A DNA stretch of 58,468 nucleotides from Frankiaceae bacterium (GCA_030840645.1 JAVEEC010000093.1:1-58468), one strand, 5' to 3'; numbered from the stretch's first letter, positions 19,568 through 30,359 are shown. The notes: generated by a model not told the origin, from the sequence alone. Numbers and translations: made by a program.

Positions 19568-22062
19568 GGGCCGTCGTGATGGCCGGCGGGGAGGGGACAC
19601 GCCTGCGGCCGATGACGGCCAACCAGCCGAAGCCGCTCCTCCCGGTCGTCAACAAGCCGATCATGGAGCACGTCCTGCGGCTGCTGCGCCGGCACGGCCT
19701 GACCGAGACGGTCGTGACCGTGCAGTTCCTCGCCAGCCTGATCAGGAACTACTTCGGCGACGGCGACGAGCTCGGCATGAGCCTCGACTACGCCACCGAG
19801 GTCGAGCCGCTCGGTACGGCCGGGAGCGTGAAGAACGCCGAGGACCGGCTGCGGGGCGCGCCGTTCCTCGTGATCAGCGGCGACGCGCTCACCGACATCG
19901 ACCTCACCGCGCTCACCGAGTACCACCGCAAGCAGGGCGCGCTGGTCACGGTCTGCCTCAAGCGGGTCCCGAACCCGCTCGAGTTCGGCATCGTCATCAC
20001 CGACGACGACGGGCGGATCGACCGGTTCCTGGAGAAGCCGACGTGGGGGCAGGTGTTCTCCGACACCGCGAACACCGGCATCTACGTGATGGAGCCGGAG
20101 GTTTTCGACCACGTCGCCGAGGGCCAGGTCGTGGACTGGTCCGGCGACGTCTTCCCGAAGCTGCTGGCGGAGGGCGCGCCGCTGTTCGGCTACATCGCGG
20201 ACGGCTACTGGGAGGACGTCGGCACGCACGAGAGCTACATCCGCGCGCAGGCCGACGTGTTGAACCGTCACGTTGACGTCGAGATCGACGGCTTCGAGCT
20301 GTCGCCCGGCGTCTGGGTGGGGGAGGGCGCCGAGGTCGACCCCGACGCGATCCTGAACGGCCCCCTCTACATCGGCGACTACGCCAAGGTCGAGGCCGGC
20401 GCCGAGCTGCGCGAGTACACCGTGCTCGGGAGCAACGTCGTCGTGAAGAGCGGCGCGTTCCTGCACCGGGCGGTGATCCACGACAACGTGTTCATCGGCC
20501 CGCAGACCAACCTGCGCGGCTGCGTCGTCGGCAAGAACACCGACATCATGCGGGCGGCGCGGATCGAGGAGGGCGCCGTCGTCGGCGACGAGTGCGTCGT
20601 CGAGGAGGAGGCGTTCCTCTCGCACGGGGTGAAGGTGTACCCGTTCAAGACGATCGAGGCGGGCGCGGTCGTCAACACCAGCGTCATCTGGGAGTCGCGC
20701 GGGCAGCGGAACCTGTTCGGCCCGCGCGGCGTCTCCGGCCTGGTCAACGTCGAGATCACGCCCGAGCTGGCGGTCCGGCTGGCCAGCGCGTACGCGACGA
20801 CGCTCAAGAAGGGCAGTGTCGTCACGACGAGCCGCGACGCCAGCCGCGCGGCCCGCGCGCTGAAGCGGGCGGTCATCAGCGCGCTCACGGCCAGCGCGAT
20901 CAACGTACGGGACCTCGAGGTCGCCCCCACGCCGGTGACGCGGTTCGACGTGGCGATCGGCGACGCGGTCGGCGGGGTGACGCTGCGGACGTCCGCGGGG
21001 GACCCGCAGAGCCTGGACATCGTGTTCCTCGACGCGAACGGCGCCGACCTCAGCCTGGCCGCGCAGCGCAAGCTGGAGCGGGTGTTCTACCGCGAGGAGT
21101 TCCGGCGGGCCTTCCCGGGCGAGATCGCGGAGCTGACGTTCCCGAGCCGGACCATGGAGCAGTACACGCAGGAGCTGCTCAACTGCCTCGACTGCTCCGG
21201 CATCCGCGAGGCCGGGCTGAAGGTCGTCGTGGACACGGCCGGCGGCACGGCGGCGCTGGTGCTGCCGACGCTGCTCGGCCGGCTCGGCGTGGACGTGCTG
21301 ACGCTGAACGGCCAGCTGGACGAGACGTACACGACGGAGACGCTCGCCGACCACATGCGCGGCATCGAGCGCCTCGGCGAGATCGTGAGCGCGAGCCGAG
21401 CGAACTTCGGCGTGCGGTTCGACCACGCGGGGGAGCGGCTGGCGCTGGTCGACGAGCGTGGCGTGCTCATCCACGACGACCGGGCGCTGCTCGTCCTGCT
21501 CGACCTGGTCGCCGCAGAACGCCAGGGCGGCACGGTGGTCCTGCCCGTCACGACGACCCGGGTCGCGGAGAAGGTGGCGGCGTTCCACCACGTCACCGTG
21601 CACTGGACCTCGCAGTCGCCGTACGACCTGGTCACGGCCGCGCGCGAGCCCGGCGTGATCTTCGCGGGGGACGGGCGTGGGGGCGTCGTGGTGCCGGAGT
21701 TCACGGCGGCACTGGACGGCGTGGCGGCGTTCGTGCGGCTGGCCGGGCTGATCGCGCGGACCAACCTCACGTTGAGCCAGATCGACGCCCGCATCCCGAT
21801 GGCGTACGTCGTCCGCCAGTCGGTCCCCACGCCGTGGGCGGCGAAGGGGCTGGTCATGCGCTCGGTGGTCGAGGCCGCGGCCGGCCGGGAGCTGGACACG
21901 ACCGACGGTGTCCGCGTCGTGGAGTCGGACGGCCGCTGGGTGCTGGTGCTGCCCGACCCGGCCGAGGCCGTGACGCACATCTGGGCGGAGGGCCCGGATG
22001 CCGCGTCGGCGTCGGCGTTGCTGGAAGAGTGGGCCGCCGTCGTCGAGGCGGCGGGCCACTGA
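19564..22062 (+). CDS. Nucleotidyltransferase / left-handed beta-helix / phosphohexomutase fusion
   Basis: An 832-residue multidomain protein. Residues 1-235 form a sugar-1-phosphate nucleotidyltransferase with MAGGEGTRLRPMT, KPLLPVVNKP, GDALTDIDL and EKPTWG. Residues about 245-375 are hexapeptide repeats of a left-handed beta-helix (GEGAEVDPDAILNGPLYIG, VVGKNTDIMRAARIEEGAVVG). Residues about 385-830 resemble alpha-D-phosphohexomutases. The usual phosphoserine motif TASHNP is replaced by VTTSRDASRAARALKRA, so mutase activity is doubtful. Streptomyces SCO1388 has the same layout and is annotated mannose-1-phosphate guanylyltransferase. It probably supplies GDP-mannose for glycolipids or glycans, consistent with the phosphatidyltransferase upstream. 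Confidence 0.88.
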   Translation: MRAVVMAGGEGTRLRPMTANQPKPLLPVVNKPIMEHVLRLLRRHGLTETVVTVQFLASLIRNYFGDGDELGMSLDYATEVEPLGTAGSVKNAEDRLRGAPFLVISGDALTDIDLTALTEYHRKQGALVTVCLKRVPNPLEFGIVITDDDGRIDRFLEKPTWGQVFSDTANTGIYVMEPEVFDHVAEGQVVDWSGDVFPKLLAEGAPLFGYIADGYWEDVGTHESYIRAQADVLNRHVDVEIDGFELSPGVWVGEGAEVDPDAILNGPLYIGDYAKVEAGAELREYTVLGSNVVVKSGAFLHRAVIHDNVFIGPQTNLRGCVVGKNTDIMRAARIEEGAVVGDECVVEEEAFLSHGVKVYPFKTIEAGAVVNTSVIWESRGQRNLFGPRGVSGLVNVEITPELAVRLASAYATTLKKGSVVTTSRDASRAARALKRAVISALTASAINVRDLEVAPTPVTRFDVAIGDAVGGVTLRTSAGDPQSLDIVFLDANGADLSLAAQRKLERVFYREEFRRAFPGEIAELTFPSRTMEQYTQELLNCLDCSGIREAGLKVVVDTAGGTAALVLPTLLGRLGVDVLTLNGQLDETYTTETLADHMRGIERLGEIVSASRANFGVRFDHAGERLALVDERGVLIHDDRALLVLLDLVAAERQGGTVVLPVTTTRVAEKVAAFHHVTVHWTSQSPYDLVTAAREPGVIFAGDGRGGVVVPEFTAALDGVAAFVRLAGLIARTNLTLSQIDARIPMAYVVRQSVPTPWAAKGLVMRSVVEAAAGRELDTTDGVRVVESDGRWVLVLPDPAEAVTHIWAEGPDAASASALLEEWAAVVEAAGH

Positions 22063-22087
22063 GCGCCGGATGCGGCACAATTCCCGC

Positions 22088-23053
22088 ATGACAGGGGGCC
22101 GGGCCGACACCACGCGAGAGTTCGTGTCGACCTCGCTATTCGTCGATATAACGACGATCACCGTCGACCCCGCGTACGTCGCGGCCGCCGGCCGCCGGGC
22201 CGCGGCGGGCCGGGACCCGGCGCGACCCTCCTCGACCGTGGCCCTCGCGGCGCTGCTGGCGGTGGGCCTGATCTGGGGCGTCGCCGCCGCGCAGACCCGG
22301 GCGCGGGCCCCCGCCGCGCAACGCATCCGCGCGTCGCTGGCGAGCGAGGCGCGGCAGCGTTCGGCGACCGCGGACCGGCTCGCCCGGGAGCAGGCCGCGT
22401 TGCGGCGGGACACCGCCGCCGCGCGCGACGCCGCGCTCCGGCAGTCCACCGCGGGTCGCGCGCTCGCCGACGACCTGGCCCGGCTCGAGCTGGCGGCCGG
22501 CGGCGTCCGCGTCCGGGGGCCGGGGCTCGCGGTCACCCTCCAGGACAACCCCGACGGCAACGACGCCGAGGGCAACGGCCGGATCACCGACGTCGACCTC
22601 CAGTCCGTCGTGAACGCCCTCTGGGCCGCCGGCGCCGAGGCCGTCAGCGTGAACGACCACCGGGTCAGCGCGCTCACCGCCATCCGGGAGGCCGGGGAGG
22701 CGATCCTGGTGGACTACGTCCCGGTCTCGCCGCCGTACGTCGTCAGGGCGATCGGGGACCCGGACGTGGTCGAGCCGGCATTCACGGACAGCCCGACGGC
22801 GCGGCGGTTCCGGACCTGGGTGGACGCGTTCGGGCTCGGGTTCTCGGTCGCGCGCAAGGACCGTCTCGACCTGCCCGCCTCCACGACCTCCGACCTGCGG
22901 CACGCCACCGCCACGACCCCGCCCGCGGCGAAGTCGACCGCGGGGCCCGGCGCCGCCAGGACCAACGGCGGCCCCTCCGGTTCCGCGCGCCCCAGCAGCC
23001 CCAGCAGCCCCAGCAGCCCCAGCAGCCCCAACGGCACCGGAGGACCCCCATGA
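22088..23053 (+). CDS. DUF881 family membrane-anchored protein, first copy
   Basis: From ATG 22088, 321 residues. One transmembrane helix (about 48-68, TVALAALLAVGLIWGV) is followed by a coiled-coil-like Arg/Ala/Gln-rich segment (70-130). Then comes the DUF881 globular domain (RGPGLAVTLQDNPDG, LQSVVNALWAAGAEAVSVNDHRV, PPYVVRAIGDP). The C-terminal tail is low-complexity and contains a 9-bp tandem repeat. DUF881 proteins flank the small basic protein Sbp in most Actinobacteria and Firmicutes at division-related loci; function unknown. It overlaps sbp by ATGA. Confidence 0.88.
   Translation: MTGGRADTTREFVSTSLFVDITTITVDPAYVAAAGRRAAAGRDPARPSSTVALAALLAVGLIWGVAAAQTRARAPAAQRIRASLASEARQRSATADRLAREQAALRRDTAAARDAALRQSTAGRALADDLARLELAAGGVRVRGPGLAVTLQDNPDGNDAEGNGRITDVDLQSVVNALWAAGAEAVSVNDHRVSALTAIREAGEAILVDYVPVSPPYVVRAIGDPDVVEPAFTDSPTARRFRTWVDAFGLGFSVARKDRLDLPASTTSDLRHATATTPPAAKSTAGPGAARTNGGPSGSARPSSPSSPSSPSSPNGTGGPP
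22991..23026 (+). repeat. 9-bp tandem repeat in the DUF881 tail
   Basis: Four perfect copies of CCCAGCAGC, with partial copies on both sides, encode a Pro-Ser-Ser repeat in the extracytoplasmic C-terminal tail. Copy number is likely to vary between strains by slippage. Confidence 0.85.
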
Positions 23054-23382
23054 TCCCCGGCGTCGCGCTCGTCATCGGGGTCGCCCTCGGCCTGCTGCTC
23101 AAGCCGGTCGTGCCGCTCTGGCTCCAGCCGTACCTGCCGATCGCCGTGGTGGCCGCGCTCGACGCGGTGTTCGGCGGCGTGCGCGCGCTGCTGGACGGGA
23201 TCTTCGACGACAAGGTGTTCGTGGTGTCGTTCGTCTCGAACGCCCTCCTCGCCGCCCTCCTCGTCTTCCTCGGCGACCAGCTCGGCGTGGGCGGGCAGCT
23301 CTCGACCGCGGTGATCGTCGTGCTCGGCATCCGGATCTTCCAGAACCTCGCCGCCATCCGCCGCCACCTGTTCCGCGCATGA
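23050..23382 (+). CDS. sbp: Small basic protein Sbp (DUF1290)
   Basis: A 110-residue integral membrane protein with three predicted helices: MIPGVALVIGVALGLLL, the conserved PLWLQPYLPIAVVAALDAV, FGGVRALLDGIFDD and FVSNALLAALLVFLGDQLG, ending in a basic RIFQNLAAIRRHLFRA. It matches the DUF1290 family, named for B. subtilis Sbp near ftsAZ. It is translationally coupled to DUF881 genes on both sides (ATGA overlaps), an arrangement conserved as Rv1823-Rv1825. It probably forms a membrane complex with them; its molecular role is unknown. Confidence 0.92.
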   Translation: MIPGVALVIGVALGLLLKPVVPLWLQPYLPIAVVAALDAVFGGVRALLDGIFDDKVFVVSFVSNALLAALLVFLGDQLGVGGQLSTAVIVVLGIRIFQNLAAIRRHLFRA

Positions 23383-24068
23383 CGCCCCGGATCCCGCGCC
23401 GCAGCCAGGCCCTCGTCGGCCTGGTCGTCGCCGTGCTCGGGTTCGCGCTGGTCGTGCAGCTGCGGACGACGCAGCAGTCGTCACGGTTCGCGTCGGCGCG
23501 CCAGGAGGACCTGGTCCGGATCATCGACGACCTCACCGCCCGCGGCGACCGCCTGCGGACCGAGATCGACGAGCTGCAGCGCACCCGGGAGAAGCTCAAC
23601 GGCGGCGCGGACCAGGGCGCGGCCGCGCTCGAGGAGAGCCGCCGCCGCAGGGACGTGCTCCGCATCCTCGCCGGAACGGTCGCCGCGACCGGCCCCGGCA
23701 TCGAGGTCACGATCAGCGACCCCGAGCACGCGGTCACCGCCGACCTGCTGCTCGACACGATGCAGGAGCTGCGCGACGCCGGCGCGGAGGCGATGCAGGT
23801 CAACGGCGTCCGCCTCGTCGCGTCGAGCTACTTCACCGACGCCGGCTCCGGGGTGCTGGCGGACGGCACGCCGGTGCGGGCGCCGTACGTGTTCCGCGCG
23901 ATCGGCGACGCGCACACGCTGGCCGACGCGATGGGCATCCCCGGGGGCGTGGCCGACTCGGTGGGCGGGCGCAGCGGTGCGTCGATCCAGCTCAGCGAGC
24001 GCGAGCGGCTGGTCGTCGACGCCTTGCGACCGCTTTCTTCGCCCCGCTACGCTCGCGCCGCCTCCTGA
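23379..24068 (+). CDS. DUF881 family membrane-anchored protein, second copy
   Basis: A 229-residue paralogue of the gene two positions upstream. One N-terminal membrane helix (QALVGLVVAVLGFALVVQL), a coiled-coil segment (residues 38-85) and the DUF881 domain (TGPGIEVTISDPEH, LLLDTMQELRDAGAEAMQVNGVRL, PYVFRAIGDAHTLADAM). It lacks the low-complexity tail. The N-in topology with an extracytoplasmic DUF881 domain and a coiled coil resembles divisome linker proteins, but no function is established. Confidence 0.9.
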   Translation: MTPRIPRRSQALVGLVVAVLGFALVVQLRTTQQSSRFASARQEDLVRIIDDLTARGDRLRTEIDELQRTREKLNGGADQGAAALEESRRRRDVLRILAGTVAATGPGIEVTISDPEHAVTADLLLDTMQELRDAGAEAMQVNGVRLVASSYFTDAGSGVLADGTPVRAPYVFRAIGDAHTLADAMGIPGGVADSVGGRSGASIQLSERERLVVDALRPLSSPRYARAAS

Positions 24069-24097
24069 CCTAGCGCTCCGGACGAGAGTGAGACCCC

Positions 24098-24484
24098 GTG
24101 TTCCCCGATGAGCTGAAGTACACCGCCGAGCACGAGTGGGTCAGCGCCCCGAACGACGACGGGATCGTTCGGATCGGCATCACGTCGTACGCCCAGGACG
24201 CCCTCGGCGACATCGTGTACGTCTCGGTCTCGGCCGTGGGCAGCGACGTGAGCGCCGGCCAGGCCCTCGGCGAGGTCGAGTCGACCAAGAGCGTCTCCGA
24301 CGTCTACGCACCCCTCGCCGGCGCGGTCGTGGCCCGCAACGAGCGCCTCGACCAGCAGCCCGAGCTGCTGAACAGCGACCCGTACGGCGACGGCTGGATC
24401 GCCGAGATCCGCCCGGCCGACCCGGCCGCGCTCGGCGAGCTGCTCGACGCGGCGGCGTACGGCGCGAGCGTGTCCTCGGCCTGA
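24098..24484 (+). CDS. gcvH: Glycine cleavage system H protein
   Basis: Lipoyl carrier that shuttles the aminomethyl group between GcvP, GcvT and Lpd. A 128-residue protein starting FPDELKYTAEHEWVSAPN. The lipoylated Lys is in GEVESTKSVSDVYAPLAG (about residue 65), and the conserved NSDPYGDGWIAEI follows. The GTG start is preceded by GAGAGTGAGA. The gene is separated from gcvP by four regulatory genes, as in mycobacteria; no gcvT is in the window. Confidence 0.96.
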   Translation: MFPDELKYTAEHEWVSAPNDDGIVRIGITSYAQDALGDIVYVSVSAVGSDVSAGQALGEVESTKSVSDVYAPLAGAVVARNERLDQQPELLNSDPYGDGWIAEIRPADPAALGELLDAAAYGASVSSA

Positions 24485-24526
24485 GCGAGCCTCATAGCAC
24501 GCTCAACCCTCACGCTGAAGTACAGG

Positions 24527-24595
24527 TGTGGATAACGCGGTTCGTCCACAAGTCCGTACCTCCGGTTGACCCTTCGTTCGCGGGGTGACTAGCCT
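24527..24595 (+). promoter_or_regulatory. DnaA-box pair and sigma-70-type promoter ahead of the FHA-MerR operon
   Basis: TGTGGATAA (24527-24535) is a perfect DnaA box in reverse orientation and TCGTCCACA (24542-24550) is a one-mismatch box in forward orientation. Directly downstream lie TTGACC (24566-24571), an 18-bp spacer and TAGCCT (24590-24595), a good housekeeping promoter. The ATG-less leader to GTG 24656 is about 54 nt. Confidence 0.6.
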
Positions 24596-24655
24596 CCGCA
24601 GCACCCCCGGGGCCGTTTCGGCGCCCCGGCCGCGCGAACCGAGGAGGCACCCCGC

Positions 24656-25156
24656 GTGTTCTGTACGAGGTGCGGCCAGGAGAACCCCGCGGGCAGCCAC
24701 TTCTGCGGGCGCTGCGGCGCGCCGCTCGCCGGGACGGGCGAGGCTCCGGCGGAGACGACGTCGACGATCGCCATCCAGGCGCTGGAGACCGACGCCGACG
24801 ACGAGCACCACGAGGAGTCCGCGGCCGTCGAGGGGCTCCCGGCCGGCTCGGCGCTGCTCGTCGTCAAGCGCGGCCCGAACGCCGGCAGCCGGTTCCTCCT
24901 CGACAAGGACGTCACGACGGCGGGCCGGCACCCGGAGAGCGACATCTTCCTGGACGACGTGACGGTCTCCCGGCGGCACGCGGAGTTCCGCCGCGACGGC
25001 GGCCGGTTCACCGTCAGGGACGTCGGCAGCCTCAACGGCACCTACCTCAACCGCGAGCGCATCGACGACACCGACCTCTCCGGCGGGGACGAGGTGCAGA
25101 TCGGCAAGTTCCGGCTGGTGTTCTTCGCGGGGCCCCGGCACGGGGGAGACGCGTGA
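24656..25156 (+). CDS. FHA-domain protein with N-terminal zinc ribbon (GarA/OdhI-like)
   Basis: A 166-residue protein. Residues 2-24 form a zinc ribbon, FCTRCGQENP...HFCGRCGAP. A short tail with ETTSTIAIQ resembles the phosphorylated ETTS motif of GarA/OdhI. The FHA domain occupies about 70-155: TAGRHPESDIFLDD, VSRRHAEFRRDGG and SLNGTYLNRERI carry the phosphothreonine-binding Arg, Ser, His and Asn. In mycobacteria and corynebacteria the homologue inhibits 2-oxoglutarate dehydrogenase and controls glutamate metabolism. Its position between gcvH and the MerR gene matches Rv1827. It is coupled by GTGA to the MerR regulator. Confidence 0.9.
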   Translation: MFCTRCGQENPAGSHFCGRCGAPLAGTGEAPAETTSTIAIQALETDADDEHHEESAAVEGLPAGSALLVVKRGPNAGSRFLLDKDVTTAGRHPESDIFLDDVTVSRRHAEFRRDGGRFTVRDVGSLNGTYLNRERIDDTDLSGGDEVQIGKFRLVFFAGPRHGGDA

Positions 25157-25890
25157 GCGCGAGCGCGCGCAAGGCGTTCCTCAGCATCGGGGAGGTGCTG
25201 GCCCAGCTCCGCGGGGACTTCCCCGACGTCACGATCTCCAAGATCCGGTTCCTGGAGACCGAGGGCCTGATCGAGCCCGAGCGCACCTCCTCCGGCTACC
25301 GCAAGTTCACCCGCGACGACGTCGGCCGGCTCCGCTACGTCCTCTCCGCCCAGCGCGACCGCTACCTCCCGCTCCGCGTGATCAAGGCGCACCTCGAGGC
25401 CCTGGACCGCGGCCTGGAGCCGGCCGAGGGCGCGGACGGGTCCCCGCAGGTGCCCCGGGCGCTGACGGCGGTCGACGGGCTGCCGGGGCCCGAGGCGTTC
25501 GTGATGGACGTGTCCGACGTCCGGCTGACGCGGGACGAGCTGGCCACGGCGGCGGGCCTGACCCTGGAGCAGCTGGAGCAGCTCGAGCAGTACGGCCTGG
25601 TCGCGCCGCGCCCGGGCGGCAGCTACTACGACGGCGACGCGCTGATCGTGGCCAAGACGGTCGCCGAGATGAGCAGGTTCGGCATCGAGTCGCGGCACCT
25701 GCGGCCGTTCCGGAGCGCGGCGGACCGCGAGATCGGGCTGTTCGAGCAGGTCGTGGCGCCGCTCGTCCGCCAGCGCAACCCCGAGGCGCGGGCCCGCGCG
25801 GACGAGACCGTCCGGGAGCTGGCGGCGCTGAGCATCCGGCTGCACTCGGCGCTCGTCCGCGCCGGGCTCAAGCCCGGCCTGACCCGCTGA
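25153..25890 (+). CDS. MerR-family regulator, FtsR-like
   Basis: A 245-residue protein with an N-terminal MerR winged helix (FLSIGEVLAQLRGDFPDVTISKIRFLE and TEGLIEPERTSSGYRKFTRDDVGRL) and a second, partly MerR-like module from about residue 125 (LTRDELATAAGLTLEQLEQLEQYGLV). No effector-binding Cys cluster is seen. The homologue at this locus (Rv1828; Cg1631, FtsR in Corynebacterium) binds the ftsZ promoter region and affects division. The start is GTG overlapping the FHA stop. The second helix-turn-helix-like module is as in Rv1828. Confidence 0.88.
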   Translation: MSASARKAFLSIGEVLAQLRGDFPDVTISKIRFLETEGLIEPERTSSGYRKFTRDDVGRLRYVLSAQRDRYLPLRVIKAHLEALDRGLEPAEGADGSPQVPRALTAVDGLPGPEAFVMDVSDVRLTRDELATAAGLTLEQLEQLEQYGLVAPRPGGSYYDGDALIVAKTVAEMSRFGIESRHLRPFRSAADREIGLFEQVVAPLVRQRNPEARARADETVRELAALSIRLHSALVRAGLKPGLTR

Positions 25891-26020
25891 CGGCAGCCGC
25901 CCCGCCGGGCAGCCCGGGGTCGCCGTCCGGTCTGCCCCGCGGTGCCCCGCGGTGTAGGTTCGCGACCAGGTCCCCGGGTATGGGTCCGGCCCGCGGGGAG
26001 AGGCGTTCGGGAGGGTGCCG

Positions 26021-26491
26021 GTGAACGAGGTGACCGTCGTCGGCGTCCGCGTCGAGCTGCCGACGAACCAGCCGATCGTCCTCCTCAAGGAGGTCGACGG
26101 CGACCGGTACCTGCCCATCTGGATCGGTGCCGTCGAGGCGACGGCGATCGCGTTCGCCCAGCAGCAGATCGTCACGGCCCGGCCGATGACCCACGACCTG
26201 GTCAAGGACATCCTCGACGCCCTCGGGACGACCATCACCGCCGTCCACATCACCGACCTGCAGGACGGCGTGTTCTACGCCAACCTCGTCTTCGACACCG
26301 GCGTCGAGGTCTCCGCCCGGCCCTCCGACGCGATCGCGCTCGCCATGCGGATGGGCGTGACCATCTACGCGGAGGAGACGGTGCTCGCGGAGGCCGGCAT
26401 CCCGATCGCCGACGAGCAGGAGAGCGAGGTCGAGAAGTTCCGCGAGTTCCTCGACCAGATCTCGCCCGACGACTTCAACACCACGGGCTGA
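26021..26491 (+). CDS. Bifunctional nuclease (BFN/DUF151) domain protein
   Basis: A 156-residue protein beginning NEVTVVGVRVELPTNQPIVLL, with LPIWIGAVEATAIAFAQQ, RPMTHDLVKDILDALG and VSARPSDAIALAMRMGVTIYAEE, the complete BFN/DUF151 pattern. Family members in plants have nuclease activity; Thermotoga TM0160 is the structural prototype; the bacterial role is unknown. GTG 26021 has GGGAGG 6 nt upstream; an in-frame GTG at 26015 abuts that RBS and is less likely. The gene lies between two MerR regulators, as Rv1829 does. Confidence 0.9.
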   Translation: MNEVTVVGVRVELPTNQPIVLLKEVDGDRYLPIWIGAVEATAIAFAQQQIVTARPMTHDLVKDILDALGTTITAVHITDLQDGVFYANLVFDTGVEVSARPSDAIALAMRMGVTIYAEETVLAEAGIPIADEQESEVEKFREFLDQISPDDFNTTG

Positions 26492-26494
26492 CCT

Positions 26495-26598
26495 CGACTC
26501 GTGCTCGACCCCGAAAGAACTCTCAACCTCGACCTGAGAGTAAGCAAAACGACACGAGTCGGGATGTCGTTGACCGTGACCTTCAGCCTCCCTAGCGT
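26495..26598 (+). promoter_or_regulatory. Promoter and nested operator-like inverted repeats upstream of the second MerR gene
   Basis: Outer arms CGACTCGTG (26495-26503) and CACGAGTCG (26553-26561) are perfect 9-bp complements. They enclose a second repeat, CTCTCA (26520-26525) and TGAGAG (26535-26540). Then follow TTGACC (26570-26575), a 17-bp spacer and TAGCGT (26593-26598), a strong promoter. The arrangement suggests a regulator-bound looped operator, possibly MerR autoregulation. Confidence 0.6.
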
Positions 26599-26651
26599 GC
26601 CGCACATCGCGAGCGTGCCGGGACCCGGCGAGCCGCGGCGGAGGAGGGGCA

Positions 26652-27203
26652 GTGGCTGACGATCGGGACGGCGTTCAGGAGCCGCTGTTCGACGCCGGCG
26701 GGCCCATGCCGCCGGAGGAGGGGACCGGCTACCGCGGCCAGACGGCCTGCGCCGTCGCCGGGATCACCTACCGCCAGCTCGACTACTGGGCCAGGACGGG
26801 CCTCGTCACGCCCAGCGTGCGAGACGCGGGCGGGTCGGGGACCCAGCGGCTCTACTCGTTCCGCGACATCCTGGTGCTCAAGCTGGTCCGCCGGCTGCTC
26901 GACACCGGCATCTCGCTGCAGAACATCCGCTCGGCCGTGGGCCAGCTCCGGGCCGGCGGCGCCGAGGACCTGGCCGACATCACGCTGCTCAGCGACGGGA
27001 CCACGGTCTACGAGTGCACCTCGACCGACGAGGTGGTCGACCTGCTCAAGGGCGGCCAGGGCGTGTTCGCGATCGCGGTCGGCAAGGTCGTTCGCGAGGT
27101 CGAGGGCTCGCTCGCCGAGCTGCCAGGCGAACGCGCCGACGACGGCGCTCCGACCGCGACGAACGACGAGCTGAGCGCCCGCCGCAAGCAGCGCGGCGCG
27201 TAG
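26652..27203 (+). CDS. MerR-family transcriptional regulator (Rv1830-like)
   Basis: A 183-residue protein with an N-terminal acidic leader and a MerR-type winged helix: GQTACAVAGITYRQLDYWARTGLV, QRLYSFRDILVLKLVRRLLDTGISLQNIR. It is followed by a 70-residue effector/dimer region (LLSDGTTVYECTSTDEVVDLLKGGQGVFAIAVGKV). The gene order FHA-MerR-BFN-MerR-gcvP is conserved with Rv1827-Rv1832. Regulation by the inverted repeats just upstream is plausible. Target genes are unknown; the glycine riboswitch of gcvP lies directly downstream. Confidence 0.9.
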   Translation: MADDRDGVQEPLFDAGGPMPPEEGTGYRGQTACAVAGITYRQLDYWARTGLVTPSVRDAGGSGTQRLYSFRDILVLKLVRRLLDTGISLQNIRSAVGQLRAGGAEDLADITLLSDGTTVYECTSTDEVVDLLKGGQGVFAIAVGKVVREVEGSLAELPGERADDGAPTATNDELSARRKQRGA

Positions 27204-27249
27204 GCCGGACCGGCCGCCCGCTGGTAGCGTTGGCGGTGCCGACGAACCC

Positions 27250-27441
27250 CACGCGGGAGAGTCCCCGGCAGCCAGCCGGGGCGCCGAAGGAGCAACCCTC
27301 CCCGGAATCTCTCAGGCCACCCGACCGCGCGGGTTAGGCGACTCTGGAAAGCAGGCGCGCCGCGCGCCTCACCCACGGTGCAAGCCCGTTCGCGGGCGAA
27401 GCTCTCAGGTTCCCGCCGCTGCGGGTGATGACAGAGGGGGA
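27250..27441 (+). ncRNA. Tandem glycine riboswitch upstream of gcvP
   Basis: Two aptamers in series. The first has GGGAGAGTCC, GCGCCGAAGGAGCAA, ATCTCTCAGGCCACC and ACTCTGGAAAGC (27253-27352). The second has CACGGTGCAAGCCC, GGGCGAAGCTCTCAGGT and ATGACAGAGGGGG (about 27354-27441). These are the conserved glycine-aptamer elements in the right order. Such riboswitches switch on glycine cleavage genes when glycine is high. The downstream gene is gcvP, 48 nt away. Confidence 0.95.
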
Positions 27442-27488
27442 GGCCCGGCCGCCGCGCGCGCGGAGGCCGTTGCCCCGAGGAGGCCCCC

Positions 27489-30355
<2,867 letters not shown>

Positions 30356-30359
<4 letters not shown>

